Of a stretch of 64,000 nt of DNA, positions 16,907 to 25,505 are shown one piece after another. The translations under genes were made by a program, and so were the position numbers. The notes beneath the pieces were generated by a model. It did not search any database. It worked only from the letters and a program-made list of their open reading frames with translations, and had not been told where the DNA came from. This DNA comes from Caulobacter sp. FWC2 (GTDB taxonomy: Bacteria > Pseudomonadota > Alphaproteobacteria > Caulobacterales > Caulobacteraceae): assembly GCF_002742625.1 (NCBI RefSeq), contig NZ_PEBF01000001.1, positions 682,001 to 746,000 on the forward strand, in the 5' to 3' direction. Every line of letters begins with the position of its first letter. Position 1 is the stretch's first letter.

Positions 16907-19900
16907 CTACTCGGCGATGTGAGGCTTCTTGGCCGCCACGTGGTGGTGGTTGCCGAACAGGCGGCCCATCAGGCGCTCGGAGCGCGTCTTCAGGCCGTCC
17001 ATCAGGATGAACACCACCGGGATGTAGAGCAGCGACAGCAGGGTCGAGGTGATCAGGCCGCCGATGACCGCGATGGCCATGGGGGCCCGGAACTCGACTT
17101 CCGCGCCGAGGCCGATGGCGGTGGGCAGCATGCCCGCGCCCATGGCCACGGTGGTCATCAGGATCGGCCGGGCCCGCTTGTGCGCGGCGTCGATGATCGC
17201 CGTGCGCTTGTCCATGCCGTGTTCCTTCATGGCCATGATCGCGTACTCGACCAGCAGGATCGAGTTCTTGGCCGCGATGCCCATCAGCATCAGGATCCCG
17301 ATCAGGGTCGAGATCGAGAAGCTGGAGTGGGCCAGCACCAGCAGGCCGAAGGCGCCACCGATGGCCAGCGGCAGGGCCACCATGATGGTGATCGGGTGGG
17401 CGAAGCTGCGGAACAGCAGCACCAGCACGACGTACATCAAGAGGATGCCGGTGATCAGCGCGCCCAGGAAGCCGGTGACCATCTCCTGGATGAACTCGGC
17501 GTCGCCGGCGGCCACTTCCTTGACCCCGTTCGGCAGGGTCTTGACCGAGGGTAGGGCGTGGACGCGCTTGGCGGCCTCGCCGACGACGATGCCGTCCAGC
17601 TCGGCGGTGATCGTGGCCACGCGCGCCCGGTCGCGGCGTTCGACCTGCGAGGGACCGGCGCCGAAGCGCACGTCGGCGACGGCGTTCAGCGGCACGGGGC
17701 CGTTGGGCGACGGCACCTGCAGGGTCTGCAGGACGGCGATGTCCTCGCGCGCGGTCTGGCTGAGGCGCAGGCGGATCGGCACCTGGCGGTCGCCCAGATT
17801 GTACTTGGGCAGGTTCTGGTCGACGTCGCCGATGGTGGCGACGCGCACGGCCTGGGAGATCGCCCCGGCCGAGACGCCGGCGCGGGCGGCCTGGTCGGCC
17901 TTGGGCGTGACGACGATCTCGGGACGGGCGATCGAGGCGGTGTTGACCACGTGGGCCAGGCCCGGAACGCCGCGCATCTCGGCCTCGACCTTGCGGGCCG
18001 CCGCTTCCAGGGCCGGGCCGTTGTCGCTGACCAGGCTCAGGGTGTAGCTGCCGCCGCTGGACGGGCCGCCGCCGTTGTTGCTGCCCGAGCCGATCCGCGC
18101 GCCGGGAACGGCGGCGAACTGGTCGACCATCTGGCGGCTGAACACCTTCTGGCTGATGCGTTCCTTCTTGTCGGTCAGGTCGGCGGTCAGGCTGGCCTTG
18201 TTGACGCCGCCGTCGCTGCCGACCGCGGCATAGACGCTGACCACTTCCTTGCGGGCCAGCAGTTCGCGGGTCACGCGCTGCACGATGGCGTCGGTCTCGT
18301 CCAGTGTGGCGCCGGGCGGCAGCTCGACCGAGAACTCGGCGCGGCCGCGATCGACCTGGGGCTGGAACTCGAACGGCAGGCGGGTGGCCAGCAGGATCGA
18401 GATGACGAACATCGGGATGCCCATCGCCAGCACCTTCCAGCGATTGCGCAGACCCCAGTTCAGCGCCTTCAGGTACGGACCCATCCAAGCCGGGTCCTTG
18501 TCCTCGTGCTTGTCGTCGGCCTTCAGCATGTAGGCGCCCATCAGCGGCGTCAGCAGGCGGGCGACCACCAGCGAGAACAGCACCGAGATACAGGCGGCCA
18601 GGGCGAAGGCCTTGAAGAACTGCCCGATGATGCCGGGCATGAAGCCTACCGGGGCGAACACCGCCACGATGGTGAAGGTGGTGGCCACGACGGCCAGGCC
18701 GATCTCGTCGGCGGCCTCCATCGCCGCCGCATAGGGGCTTTTGCCGCCGCGCATGTGGCGGACGATGTTCTCGATCTCCACGATGGCGTCGTCGACCAGG
18801 ATGCCGACGGTCAGCGACAGGGCCAGCAGGGTGATGCCGTTCAGCGACTGGTTCAGCGGCGCCAGGATGGCGAAGGTCGGGAACAGCGACATCGGGATGG
18901 CCACCGCCGCCAGCAGGGTGGCGCGCCAGTCGCGCAGGAACAGCAGCACGACCAGCACCGCCAGGATCGCGCCGACGATCAGGGCTTCCATCGAGGCGAC
19001 ATAGCTCTCCTCGATGTATTTGACGTTCGAGGTGATCTCCTCGATCTCGATCTCGGGATGATCCTTGTCGAGCTTGTCGACGGCCTTGCGGATCTTCTCG
19101 GCGGTCTGCACCTCCGAGGCGCCGCGGCCGCGGACCATGTTGAAGGTGACGACTTCCTGGCCGTCATAGCGGGCGCGCGAGCGGGGCTCGGCCCAGTGGT
19201 CGGTGACCTGGCCCAGGTCGGCCAGGCGCACGGTGCCGCCGCTGGAGACGGGCACGCGGGTCTCGCGCAGCTGCTCGACCGAACCGGCCGCGCCCAGTGT
19301 GCGGATGGCGCGCTCGGCGCCCGAGATGGTCACGCGGCCGCCGGGCAGGTCGGCGTTCGAGGACACCAGGGCCTGGCTGACGGCGGCGGCGGTGACGCCG
19401 CGCGCGGCCAGGCGATCGGGATCGAGCGCGATCTCGATCTCGCGGCTGACGCCGCCCTGGCGGTTGACCTCGCGTACGCCCTTGATGGCCAGCAGGGCGC
19501 GGCTGACGTCGTTGTCGACGAACCAGCTGCGCTGCTCGGGCGTCAGGGTCGGGGCCTTGACGACATAGGTGATCAGGCTGCCGCCGGAGATGTCGACCCG
19601 GGTGACGATCGGCTCCTGCATGTCCTGGGGCAGGGAGCCGCGCAAGTTGGACATGGCGTTGCGTACGTCGTTTGTGACGCGCTCGTGGTCGACCCCGAGC
19701 TCGAACTCGATGACGGTGGTCGAAGCGCCGTCGACGACGGTGGAGTTGATATGGCGCACCTGGCCCAGGCCCGCGATCGAGTCCTCGATCAGGCGGGTGA
19801 CCTGGGTTTCCAGCTCCTGTGGCGCGGCGCCGGGGCGCACGGCCGTGACGACGACGTACGGCAGGTCGACGTCGGGATTGTTGTTGATCCGCATGCTCTT

Positions 19901-19990
19901 GAAGCCGACGATGCCGGCGAAGCAGAGCAGTATGAACAGCATGATGACGGGGATCGGGTTCTTGATCGCCCAGGAGGAGATGTTGCGCAT
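16907..19990 (-). CDS. RND (HAE1-type) efflux permease
   Basis: 1027-residue inner-membrane proton-driven exporter. It has 12 expected helices: one at the N-terminus (PIPVIMLFILLCFAGIVGF), then after the first porter domain the block starting ALIVGAILAVLVVLLFLRDW around 335. The TM4 motif GILVDDAIVEIENIVRHM carries the two conserved Asp residues of the proton relay. The second half repeats the plan and ends MDGLKTRSERLMGRLF plus a His-rich tail. It forms an operon with the fusion lipoprotein 13 nt upstream. No outer-membrane channel gene is adjacent, so it probably borrows one. Confidence 0.93.
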   Translation of the reverse strand: MRNISSWAIKNPIPVIMLFILLCFAGIVGFKSMRINNNPDVDLPYVVVTAVRPGAAPQELETQVTRLIEDSIAGLGQVRHINSTVVDGASTTVIEFELGVDHERVTNDVRNAMSNLRGSLPQDMQEPIVTRVDISGGSLITYVVKAPTLTPEQRSWFVDNDVSRALLAIKGVREVNRQGGVSREIEIALDPDRLAARGVTAAAVSQALVSSNADLPGGRVTISGAERAIRTLGAAGSVEQLRETRVPVSSGGTVRLADLGQVTDHWAEPRSRARYDGQEVVTFNMVRGRGASEVQTAEKIRKAVDKLDKDHPEIEIEEITSNVKYIEESYVASMEALIVGAILAVLVVLLFLRDWRATLLAAVAIPMSLFPTFAILAPLNQSLNGITLLALSLTVGILVDDAIVEIENIVRHMRGGKSPYAAAMEAADEIGLAVVATTFTIVAVFAPVGFMPGIIGQFFKAFALAACISVLFSLVVARLLTPLMGAYMLKADDKHEDKDPAWMGPYLKALNWGLRNRWKVLAMGIPMFVISILLATRLPFEFQPQVDRGRAEFSVELPPGATLDETDAIVQRVTRELLARKEVVSVYAAVGSDGGVNKASLTADLTDKKERISQKVFSRQMVDQFAAVPGARIGSGSNNGGGPSSGGSYTLSLVSDNGPALEAAARKVEAEMRGVPGLAHVVNTASIARPEIVVTPKADQAARAGVSAGAISQAVRVATIGDVDQNLPKYNLGDRQVPIRLRLSQTAREDIAVLQTLQVPSPNGPVPLNAVADVRFGAGPSQVERRDRARVATITAELDGIVVGEAAKRVHALPSVKTLPNGVKEVAAGDAEFIQEMVTGFLGALITGILLMYVVLVLLFRSFAHPITIMVALPLAIGGAFGLLVLAHSSFSISTLIGILMLMGIAAKNSILLVEYAIMAMKEHGMDKRTAIIDAAHKRARPILMTTVAMGAGMLPTAIGLGAEVEFRAPMAIAVIGGLITSTLLSLLYIPVVFILMDGLKTRSERLMGRLFGNHHHVAAKKPHIAE

Positions 19991-20003
19991 CGGTCTGTCG
20001 TCC

Positions 20004-21119
20004 TCAGCGCGCGGTCTTGATGGCGGCGCCGACGCGGACCAGGTCGCCCTCGCCCAGGAAGCCGGCGCCCTCGACCACCACCTGCTCGCCCGCGTTCAGG
20101 CCGGTGGCGGCGACGCGGTCGCCGGTGCTGGTCAGGATGGCGATGCGGCGGAAGTGAACCCTCTTGGCGGCGTCGACCACGAACACGCCGGGGCGGTTCT
20201 CGCGGTACAGCACCGAGGCCGACGGTACGACCAGGGCGGGCTGGTCGCCGGCGTCGATCGTGGCGCGGGCGAACATGCCCGGACGGAAGCCGCCCATCGA
20301 CGACAGGGCGATCCGCGCCGTGCCGATGCGGGTCTGGGCGTTGACTTCAGAGGTGACGATACGGACGCGGCCGGTCATCTCGCCGACCTTGTCGGAATAG
20401 ATCTTGGCCGACATGCCGGCCTTGACCGCGCCGAGGTCGCTCTCGGGGATGTCGGCGTCCAGTTCCAGGCGGCTGTCGCGGACGATGCGGAACAGCTCCG
20501 AACCGGTGCTGACGATCTGGCCCTTGGTGACGCTGCGACGGCTGATCAGGCCGCCGACCGGGGCGCGGATCGAGGTCTGGGCCACGCGCGCGGCGGTCTC
20601 GCCCCGGCCCGCCTCTGCGGCGGCCAGGTTGGCGGCGGCGGTGCCTTGGCGCGCCGTAGCGGTGTCGAGGCCGGCCTGGCTGAGATAGCCCTTAGCCTGC
20701 AGCTCCTTGGCGCGGTTGAGGGCGGCGCTGGCCTCGGCCAGGGTGGCCTTGGCGCTGGCGACGGCGGCGTCCTGCTGGCGCAGCTGGGCGCTGATCAGCG
20801 CGCTGTTCAGTTGGACCAGGATCTGGCCCGCCTGAACGGTCTGGCCTTCCTCGGCGTTGACGGCGACGGCGGTCAGGCCGCCGGTCTCGGCGCCGACCGG
20901 CACCTCTTCCCACGGCGAGATCGTGCCGGTGGCGTTGATCTGGCGGGCGATCGGCTGGCTGGAGACCGTGGCGAGGCTGACCGTCGCCGAAGCGCTCGGC
21001 GCGGCCCGCGTCTTTTTCTCCGGCTTTTTCCCGCATCCGGCCAGAGCGATCGCGCTCACGCCCAGGACCAAGACCAGCGCGCTCAGAGTCGGGCGGCGCC
21101 CATTGATCCCGTTCAGCAC
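20004..21119 (-). CDS. RND efflux membrane fusion lipoprotein
   Basis: Periplasmic adaptor for the permease that follows. I take the GTG at 21119 as start (371 residues): it has GGGGG 7 nt upstream and gives a proper lipoprotein signal ending LAGCGKKPEKK. Then come the first beta-barrel/lipoyl half (PWEEVPVGAETGGLTAVAVN), an Ala-rich coiled-coil hairpin from about 110 to 170, lipoyl half two (TSIRAPVGGLISRRSVTKGQ), and the C-terminal barrel (GRVRIVTSEVNAQTRIGTAR). The longer upstream frame lacks a start with a ribosome binding site. Confidence 0.9.
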   Translation of the reverse strand: MLNGINGRRPTLSALVLVLGVSAIALAGCGKKPEKKTRAAPSASATVSLATVSSQPIARQINATGTISPWEEVPVGAETGGLTAVAVNAEEGQTVQAGQILVQLNSALISAQLRQQDAAVASAKATLAEASAALNRAKELQAKGYLSQAGLDTATARQGTAAANLAAAEAGRGETAARVAQTSIRAPVGGLISRRSVTKGQIVSTGSELFRIVRDSRLELDADIPESDLGAVKAGMSAKIYSDKVGEMTGRVRIVTSEVNAQTRIGTARIALSSMGGFRPGMFARATIDAGDQPALVVPSASVLYRENRPGVFVVDAAKRVHFRRIAILTSTGDRVAATGLNAGEQVVVEGAGFLGEGDLVRVGAAIKTAR

Positions 21120-21217
21120 GAAAATTCCCCCAGCAACAAATAGAGCCCGACGGCCTTCTAGCCGACAAACCTCGGGTCGCTGAGTTAATTTGCCGTAAGA
21201 CGATAAGAAGAGCGGTT

Positions 21218-21238
21218 CCTCCCTCTCGAAGAGGGAGG
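21218..21238 (-). terminator. Hairpin after the thiolase gene
   Basis: CCTCCCTCT and AGAGGGAGG form a 9-bp stem with a 3-nt loop just past the thiolase stop. No long T-run follows, so its strength is uncertain. Confidence 0.5.
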
Positions 21239-21244
21239 GTTCAA

Positions 21245-22417
21245 CTACAGTCGCTCGACGATCGTCACGTTGGCCAGCCCGCCGCCCTCGCACATGGTCT
21301 GCAGGCCGTAGCGCGCGCCGCGGTCCTGCATCGCATGCACCAGGGTGGTCATCAGCTTGGCGCCGGAGCCGCCCAGCGGGTGGCCCAGGGCGATGGCGCC
21401 GCCGTGGACGTTCAGCCGGTCGGGATCGGCGCCGATGACCTTCAGCCAGGCGGTCGGCACCGAGGCGAAGGCCTCGTTGACTTCGTAGAGGTCGATGTCG
21501 CCGATCTTCAGCCCCGCCCGTTCCAGCGCCTTCTCGGTGGCGGGGATCGGGGCTTCCAGCATGATCACCGGGTCGTGGCCGATCACGGTCATGCTGTGGA
21601 TCCGCGCCAGCGGCTTGACGCCCAGAGCCTTGAGCCCGCGCTCGTTGACGATCATCACGCCGGCCGCGCCGTCGCAGATCTGGCTGGAGGTGGCGGCCGT
21701 CAGGCGGCCGTCCTCGGTCAGCAGCTTCACCGAGCCGATCGACTCCAGGGTGGCGTCCCAGCGGATGCCCTCGTCGGCGGCGTGGATCTCGGTCGCGCCG
21801 TCCGCCAGCGCGACCTCGATCGGCACGATCTCGGCGGCGAACTTTCCGCCCTTGGTAGCGGCCATGGCCCGCTGGTGGCTGGACAGGGCGTAGGCGTCCA
21901 GCTCAGCTCGCGACAGGTCGTACTTCTTGGCGATCGTCTCGGCGCCGGCGAACTGGCTGAACTGGATGCCGGGATAGCGCTCTTCCATGCGCGGGCTCTT
22001 GTAGGTCCCGAAGCCGTTCTTGTAGGGCAGGGCGGAGGACAGCCCCATCGGCACGCGGCTCATGCTCTCGACGCCGCCGGCGATGACCACGTCCATGGCG
22101 CCCGACATCACGGTGGCGGCGGCGAAGTGGATGGCCTGCTGCGACGAGCCGCACTGGCGGTCGACCGAGGTGGCCGGCACGCTCTCGGGCAGGCTGGAGG
22201 CCAGCACCGCGTTGCGGGCGATGTTGATGGCCTGTTCGCCGACCTGGCCGACGCAGCCCATGATCACGTCCTCGATAAGGGCCGGGTCGGCGCCGCTGCG
22301 CGCCACCAGGGCGTCCAGCACGGTCGCGGCCAGATCGGCTGGATGCCAGCCCGAGACCTTGCCGCCCTTGCGCCCGCCGGCCGTCCGCGCGGCCGCCACG
22401 ATATAGGCTTCGCCCAT
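21245..22417 (-). CDS. Acetyl-CoA C-acetyltransferase (thiolase)
   Basis: 390-residue thiolase. The first catalytic Cys is in DRQCGSSQQAIHFA (residue ~89), the His in GGAIALGHPLGGSGAKL (~348) and the second Cys in CEGGGLANVT near the C-terminus. The NEAFASVP block is present. Both biosynthetic and degradative (fatty acid) roles are possible; the nearest neighbours do not decide. The gene appears monocistronic, with a hairpin just after the stop. Confidence 0.92.
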   Translation of the reverse strand: MGEAYIVAAARTAGGRKGGKVSGWHPADLAATVLDALVARSGADPALIEDVIMGCVGQVGEQAINIARNAVLASSLPESVPATSVDRQCGSSQQAIHFAAATVMSGAMDVVIAGGVESMSRVPMGLSSALPYKNGFGTYKSPRMEERYPGIQFSQFAGAETIAKKYDLSRAELDAYALSSHQRAMAATKGGKFAAEIVPIEVALADGATEIHAADEGIRWDATLESIGSVKLLTEDGRLTAATSSQICDGAAGVMIVNERGLKALGVKPLARIHSMTVIGHDPVIMLEAPIPATEKALERAGLKIGDIDLYEVNEAFASVPTAWLKVIGADPDRLNVHGGAIALGHPLGGSGAKLMTTLVHAMQDRGARYGLQTMCEGGGLANVTIVERL

Positions 22418-22496
22418 GGGATCCTCCTGTTGTTGGGAGGAGTGAAACAGGCGTTCGAAGGCCTGTCAGCGGTGACGCGGCGTCAGGGGCTGGGCG

Positions 22497-22955
22497 TCAT
22501 GATCCAGGATGTCGTGGCGCGAGGCTTTCCGCTGGAGGTTTGGCCCGCCGACGCGGCAGCGCGCCGCAGAACAGCGCCGCCATGGCCAGGTAGCTGAAGA
22601 GGCCGCCGCCCGCGATATAGCCGGCGCGGTTGGAGAGCTTGTGATCGGCCAGGCTGGCCAGGACCAGGATCAGGGTCAGGCCATGAAAGCCGCAGGCCCA
22701 CATCGGCCACCAGCGATCCGAACGCAGCGCGATAGCCAGCAGCACCAGCATCAGGGCCATGTCGACCAGGATCACTGCGGTCTGGGGGCCAAACCGCTGC
22801 AGGCTGTTGTAGAACAGCGCGGTGGCGAACCAGGCCAGGATCATGGCGACGGCGGCCACGCGTTCAGGCCAGCCGCCACGCCACAGGGCCACGCCGGTCG
22901 CGATCAGCAGCGCGGCGAGGCTGACCCATTGATAGAGGAAGCCCAGGGACATCAC
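22497..22955 (-). CDS. Small integral membrane protein, unknown function
   Basis: About 152 residues. Four or five hydrophobic stretches are visible: LYQWVSLAALLIATGVALW, VAAVAMILAWFATALFYN, VILVDMALMLVLLAIAL, FHGLTLILVLASLA and GGGLFSYLAMAALFCGALP. A basic tail PRRRAKPPAE is presumably cytoplasmic. The first codons are GTG ATG, and either could be the start. I do not recognise the family. Confidence 0.65.
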   Translation of the reverse strand: MMSLGFLYQWVSLAALLIATGVALWRGGWPERVAAVAMILAWFATALFYNSLQRFGPQTAVILVDMALMLVLLAIALRSDRWWPMWACGFHGLTLILVLASLADHKLSNRAGYIAGGGLFSYLAMAALFCGALPRRRAKPPAESLAPRHPGS

Positions 22956-23030
22956 CCTACGGTGGCGCCATTCTTCCAGATTGCAACGACCCTCGCCGAG
23001 ACAGACCGGCGAGGGTCGCGCTTTGGGGTC

Positions 23031-23381
23031 CTAGGCGGCCACGGTCAGGCGACCGCTGGTGTTGGTTTCGATCAGGCCCGCCGGCTTGACGGCGCCTTCG
23101 CCGAACGAGACAGCTGACAGGCCGATGTCGTGCTGGGCGACCGACAGGTGCTTGTGGGTGACCACGATGCCTTCGCGGGCCGCGCCCAGGGCCTGCATGG
23201 TGGTGATCGCCGCCATCAGGGCGTCCTGGCCCACCAGGGCCGAGAGGTTGGCGTCCTGGCGGGTGGTCGGCATCAGCCCGGCCAGGGCGGCGGTGCTGGT
23301 GATTGCGGCGTCGATGGCCTTTTCAGCGGCGAACAGGGCTTCGGCCACGGATTCGGCGGCTTGGCGGCGTTGCTTGAGCAT
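23031..23381 (-). CDS. Hypothetical protein (116 aa)
   Basis: Cytoplasmic-looking, Ala-rich protein with a good GAGGGAGA ribosome binding site before its ATG. It begins LKQRRQAAESVAEALFAAEK, probably a long helix. A second half contains GQDALMAAITTMQALGAARE and THKHLSVAQHDIGLSAVSFG and ends GLIETNTSGRLTVAA. No known domain is recognised. Size, Ala content and the ordered helices suggest a small helical-bundle protein. Confidence 0.65.
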   Translation of the reverse strand: MLKQRRQAAESVAEALFAAEKAIDAAITSTAALAGLMPTTRQDANLSALVGQDALMAAITTMQALGAAREGIVVTHKHLSVAQHDIGLSAVSFGEGAVKPAGLIETNTSGRLTVAA

Positions 23382-23471
23382 ACGAAGTCTCCCTCGCGCC
23401 GAAGGGTGTCGGCGCGTTGCCAGATGTTGATGAGATTTTTTGGGGTTCGCCCGACGCCGCGGGCGTCGAAC

Positions 23472-23582
23472 TTAAGGAAACAAGCCTTGCAGCGCGTGTA
23501 GCCCCGCCAGGATCGAACCGAACGCGAAAGCGGTCACGATCATCACGGCCGCGATGAAGGCCAATCGGAAGGGCAGGCTCAG
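23472..23582 (-). CDS. Possible small membrane protein overlapping the upstream gene
   Basis: The frame after 23582 encodes LSLPFRLAFIAAVMIVTAFA and continues FGSILAGLHALQGLFP, about 36 residues with one strong hydrophobic helix. The only upstream candidate start is a CTG overlapping the stop of the 114-residue gene (CTGA). Alternatives are a shorter ATG-start peptide of 23 residues, or a membrane tail reached by frameshifting from the upstream gene. Weakly supported. Confidence 0.3.
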   Translation of the reverse strand: MSLPFRLAFIAAVMIVTAFAFGSILAGLHALQGLFP

Positions 23583-23923
23583 ATGATTGGGCCGTCCGCC
23601 GCCGAGTCCGAAGAAGACAAGTCCGACAGGAACGTCTCGTCCATCACCGCGCTGGCGATGCACAGGATTTCCCGCATCACCAATTCGCTCGGCTTGAACG
23701 AAGCCTGCTTGCGGGTGGCTTCCACCAGGTCGTGCACCATCGATGCGCCGTTCGGGGTGACCGACAGGCTCTTCAACTGGCGCTCGAGCTCGCTCCACGT
23801 AATCGGAGGCAGGGTCTCGGCCGAATTCAGCAGAGGCCACGTGTGCTGGAAGCTCTTCACTTCCTGGCGCAGGTGCGTGGCTCGGCCGATCGCGTCCTTC
23901 TGGTGGGGGGTCAACTCGTTCAC
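23579..23923 (-). CDS. Hypothetical protein (114 aa), probably co-transcribed with the LuxR-type regulator
   Basis: I use the GTG start at 23923 because AAGGAG lies 6 nt upstream; the frame extends further but without a better start. The protein begins VNELTPHQKDAIGRATHLRQ, continues with KSFQHTWPLLNSAETLPPI and ends in a Ser/Asp-rich tail. It looks mostly helical and cytoplasmic, with no recognised domain. It begins 51 nt after the LuxR-type gene. Its stop overlaps a frame encoding a hydrophobic helix. Confidence 0.6.
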   Translation of the reverse strand: MNELTPHQKDAIGRATHLRQEVKSFQHTWPLLNSAETLPPITWSELERQLKSLSVTPNGASMVHDLVEATRKQASFKPSELVMREILCIASAVMDETFLSDLSSSDSAADGPII

Positions 23924-23974
23924 TGGGAACTCCTTCCTCAACGCGGTCAGCAAACCGGGATGAAGGATGTTCGC

Positions 23975-24298
23975 CTAGCCGAGCCGTGTCGGACCCTGAT
24001 GCGATAGGAGGGGGGCGCCCCCATGATCGGGGCCCCGATGATGGGGGCTATGATCGGGAACCCCCTGATAGGCCCGGTCGAAGACGCGGCGCGCGGCGTC
24101 ATAGCGGTCGGCCGCGCCCAGGCGCCGGCGCGCCTTGTCCAGATGCCAGTCGACGGTGTGCTTGGAGAGACCCAGTTCGCGGGCGATCTCCTTGGAGCTC
24201 ATGTGGCGATCGACGAGCCGAAGGCATTCGCGCTCACGCTCGGTGAGGCGTTCCAGGCCGTCGGCCTGGCCAGGCAGGGTGTGAGCGCCCTTATCCAT
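23975..24298 (-). CDS. Short LuxR-type (GerE) DNA-binding regulator
   Basis: About 107 residues from the ATG at 24298. The N-terminal half is a bare GerE helix-turn-helix: LTERERECLRLVDRHMSSKE followed by IARELGLSKHTVDWHLDKAR, with the expected TEREREC start and T-V-x-x-H recognition helix. No receiver or autoinducer domain is present. The C-terminal tail is His/Gly/Pro-rich (HSPHHRGPDHGG) and encoded by an imperfect repeat of ATGATCGGG-like units on the other strand. It probably regulates its own small operon or neighbours; the signal is unknown. Confidence 0.8.
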   Translation of the reverse strand: MDKGAHTLPGQADGLERLTERERECLRLVDRHMSSKEIARELGLSKHTVDWHLDKARRRLGAADRYDAARRVFDRAYQGVPDHSPHHRGPDHGGAPLLSHQGPTRLG

Positions 24299-24360
24299 CG
24301 TCGGGAACTTTAGGCGAACTGGAGGCCGCGACAAGCCGCCGCAACATTAAACCTTTGGTA

Positions 24361-25419
24361 TTATGTCCGGGGCAGGTCGCCTGTCGCCAACCGCGAGGAC
24401 ACCTTCCACAGATCGACGCCGCCTTCCGAGGCATGGCGGTCGATCCGCGCGAGTTCGTCGGCCGAGAAGTCCGGGGCGTTCAGCGCCGCCAGGGAGTCCT
24501 CGAGCTGGGCTACCGTGCGGGCTCCGATCAGGGCCGAGGTGACGCGCGGATCGCGCAACGTCCAGGCGATCGCCATCTGGGCCAGGGTCTGGCCGCGCGC
24601 CTGCGCGATCCCGTTCAGCGCCTTGATCCGATCCAGGTTGTCCTCCGTCAGCAGGTGGCCGCCGAACGAGCCGTCCTTGGCCACGCGGGAGTCGGCCGGC
24701 ACGCCGTCCAGGTATTTGCTGGTCAGCAGGCCCTGGGCCAGCGGCGAGAAGGCGATGCAGCCGACGCCGAGGTCGCCCAGCGTGTCGAGCAGTTCGTCCT
24801 CGATCCAGCGATTGACCATCGAATAGGACGGCTGGTGGATCAGCAGCGGCACGCCCTCGCTCTTGAGGATCGCGTGGGCCCGGCGGGTCAGCTCGGGCGA
24901 GTAGGACGAGATCCCCACGTACAGCGCCTTGCCCTGGCGATGCAGGTGGGCCAGGGCGCCCATGGTCTCCTCCAGCGGCGTCGTGGGGTCGACGCGGTGC
25001 GAGTAGAAGATGTCGACATAGTCGACGCCCATGCGCTTGAGACTCTGGTCGCAGCTGGCGATCAGGTACTTCCGCGATCCGCCTATGCCGCCATAGGGGC
25101 CTGGCCACATGTCCCAGCCGGCCTTGGTCGAGATCACCAGCTCGTCGCGGTGGGCCTTGAAATCGGTCCCCAGAACCTTGCCGAAGTTCTCCTCGGCCGA
25201 GCCGTAGGGCGGGCCATAGTTGTTGGCCAGATCGAAGTGAGTGACCCCCAGGTCAAAGGCCCGGCGCAGGATGGCGCGGCCGGTTTCGAACACGTCGGCG
25301 CCGCCGAAGTTCTGCCAGAGGCCCAGCGAGATCGCCGGCAAATCAAGGCCGCTGCGGCCCGTGCGACGATAGGGCATGGCCGCGTAGCGGTCGGTGGCGG
25401 CGACATAGGGAATCTGCAT
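24361..25419 (-). CDS. Aldo/keto reductase, YghZ-like
   Basis: 352-residue TIM-barrel NADPH reductase. The N-terminus YRRTGRSGLDLPAISLGLW, then GVTHFDLANNYGPPYGSAEE (catalytic Asp and Tyr) around 55-74 and STKAGWDMWPGPYG are characteristic of the L-glyceraldehyde-3-phosphate reductase (YghZ/AKR14) group. DIFYSHRVDPTTPLEETMGAL (positions ~137-157) and the NADP-binding IGARTV near the C-terminus support it. It is likely a detoxifier of small aldehydes such as methylglyoxal, by family. Monocistronic. Confidence 0.88.
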   Translation of the reverse strand: MQIPYVAATDRYAAMPYRRTGRSGLDLPAISLGLWQNFGGADVFETGRAILRRAFDLGVTHFDLANNYGPPYGSAEENFGKVLGTDFKAHRDELVISTKAGWDMWPGPYGGIGGSRKYLIASCDQSLKRMGVDYVDIFYSHRVDPTTPLEETMGALAHLHRQGKALYVGISSYSPELTRRAHAILKSEGVPLLIHQPSYSMVNRWIEDELLDTLGDLGVGCIAFSPLAQGLLTSKYLDGVPADSRVAKDGSFGGHLLTEDNLDRIKALNGIAQARGQTLAQMAIAWTLRDPRVTSALIGARTVAQLEDSLAALNAPDFSADELARIDRHASEGGVDLWKVSSRLATGDLPRT

Positions 25420-25505
25420 CGGGTGTTCCTTGAAGCGGATGCGAATACAGCCGCGCCGCGGCCTTTCGGCAAGCGTGTTCAGGTCTTAGGTCCGGCGCGG
25501 CCGCC

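Noticed and set aside
17558..20020. 820-codon open frame antisense to the RND permease
   Set aside because: Sequence is an antisense shadow (Gly/Asp/His/Gln-rich); the permease has complete motifs.
24010..24313. Gly/Met-rich plus-strand frame (MIGAPMMGAMIG) that looks like a glycine zipper protein
   Set aside because: It is antisense to the LuxR-type gene's His/Gly/Pro-rich tail and its later part is antisense to the helix-turn-helix.
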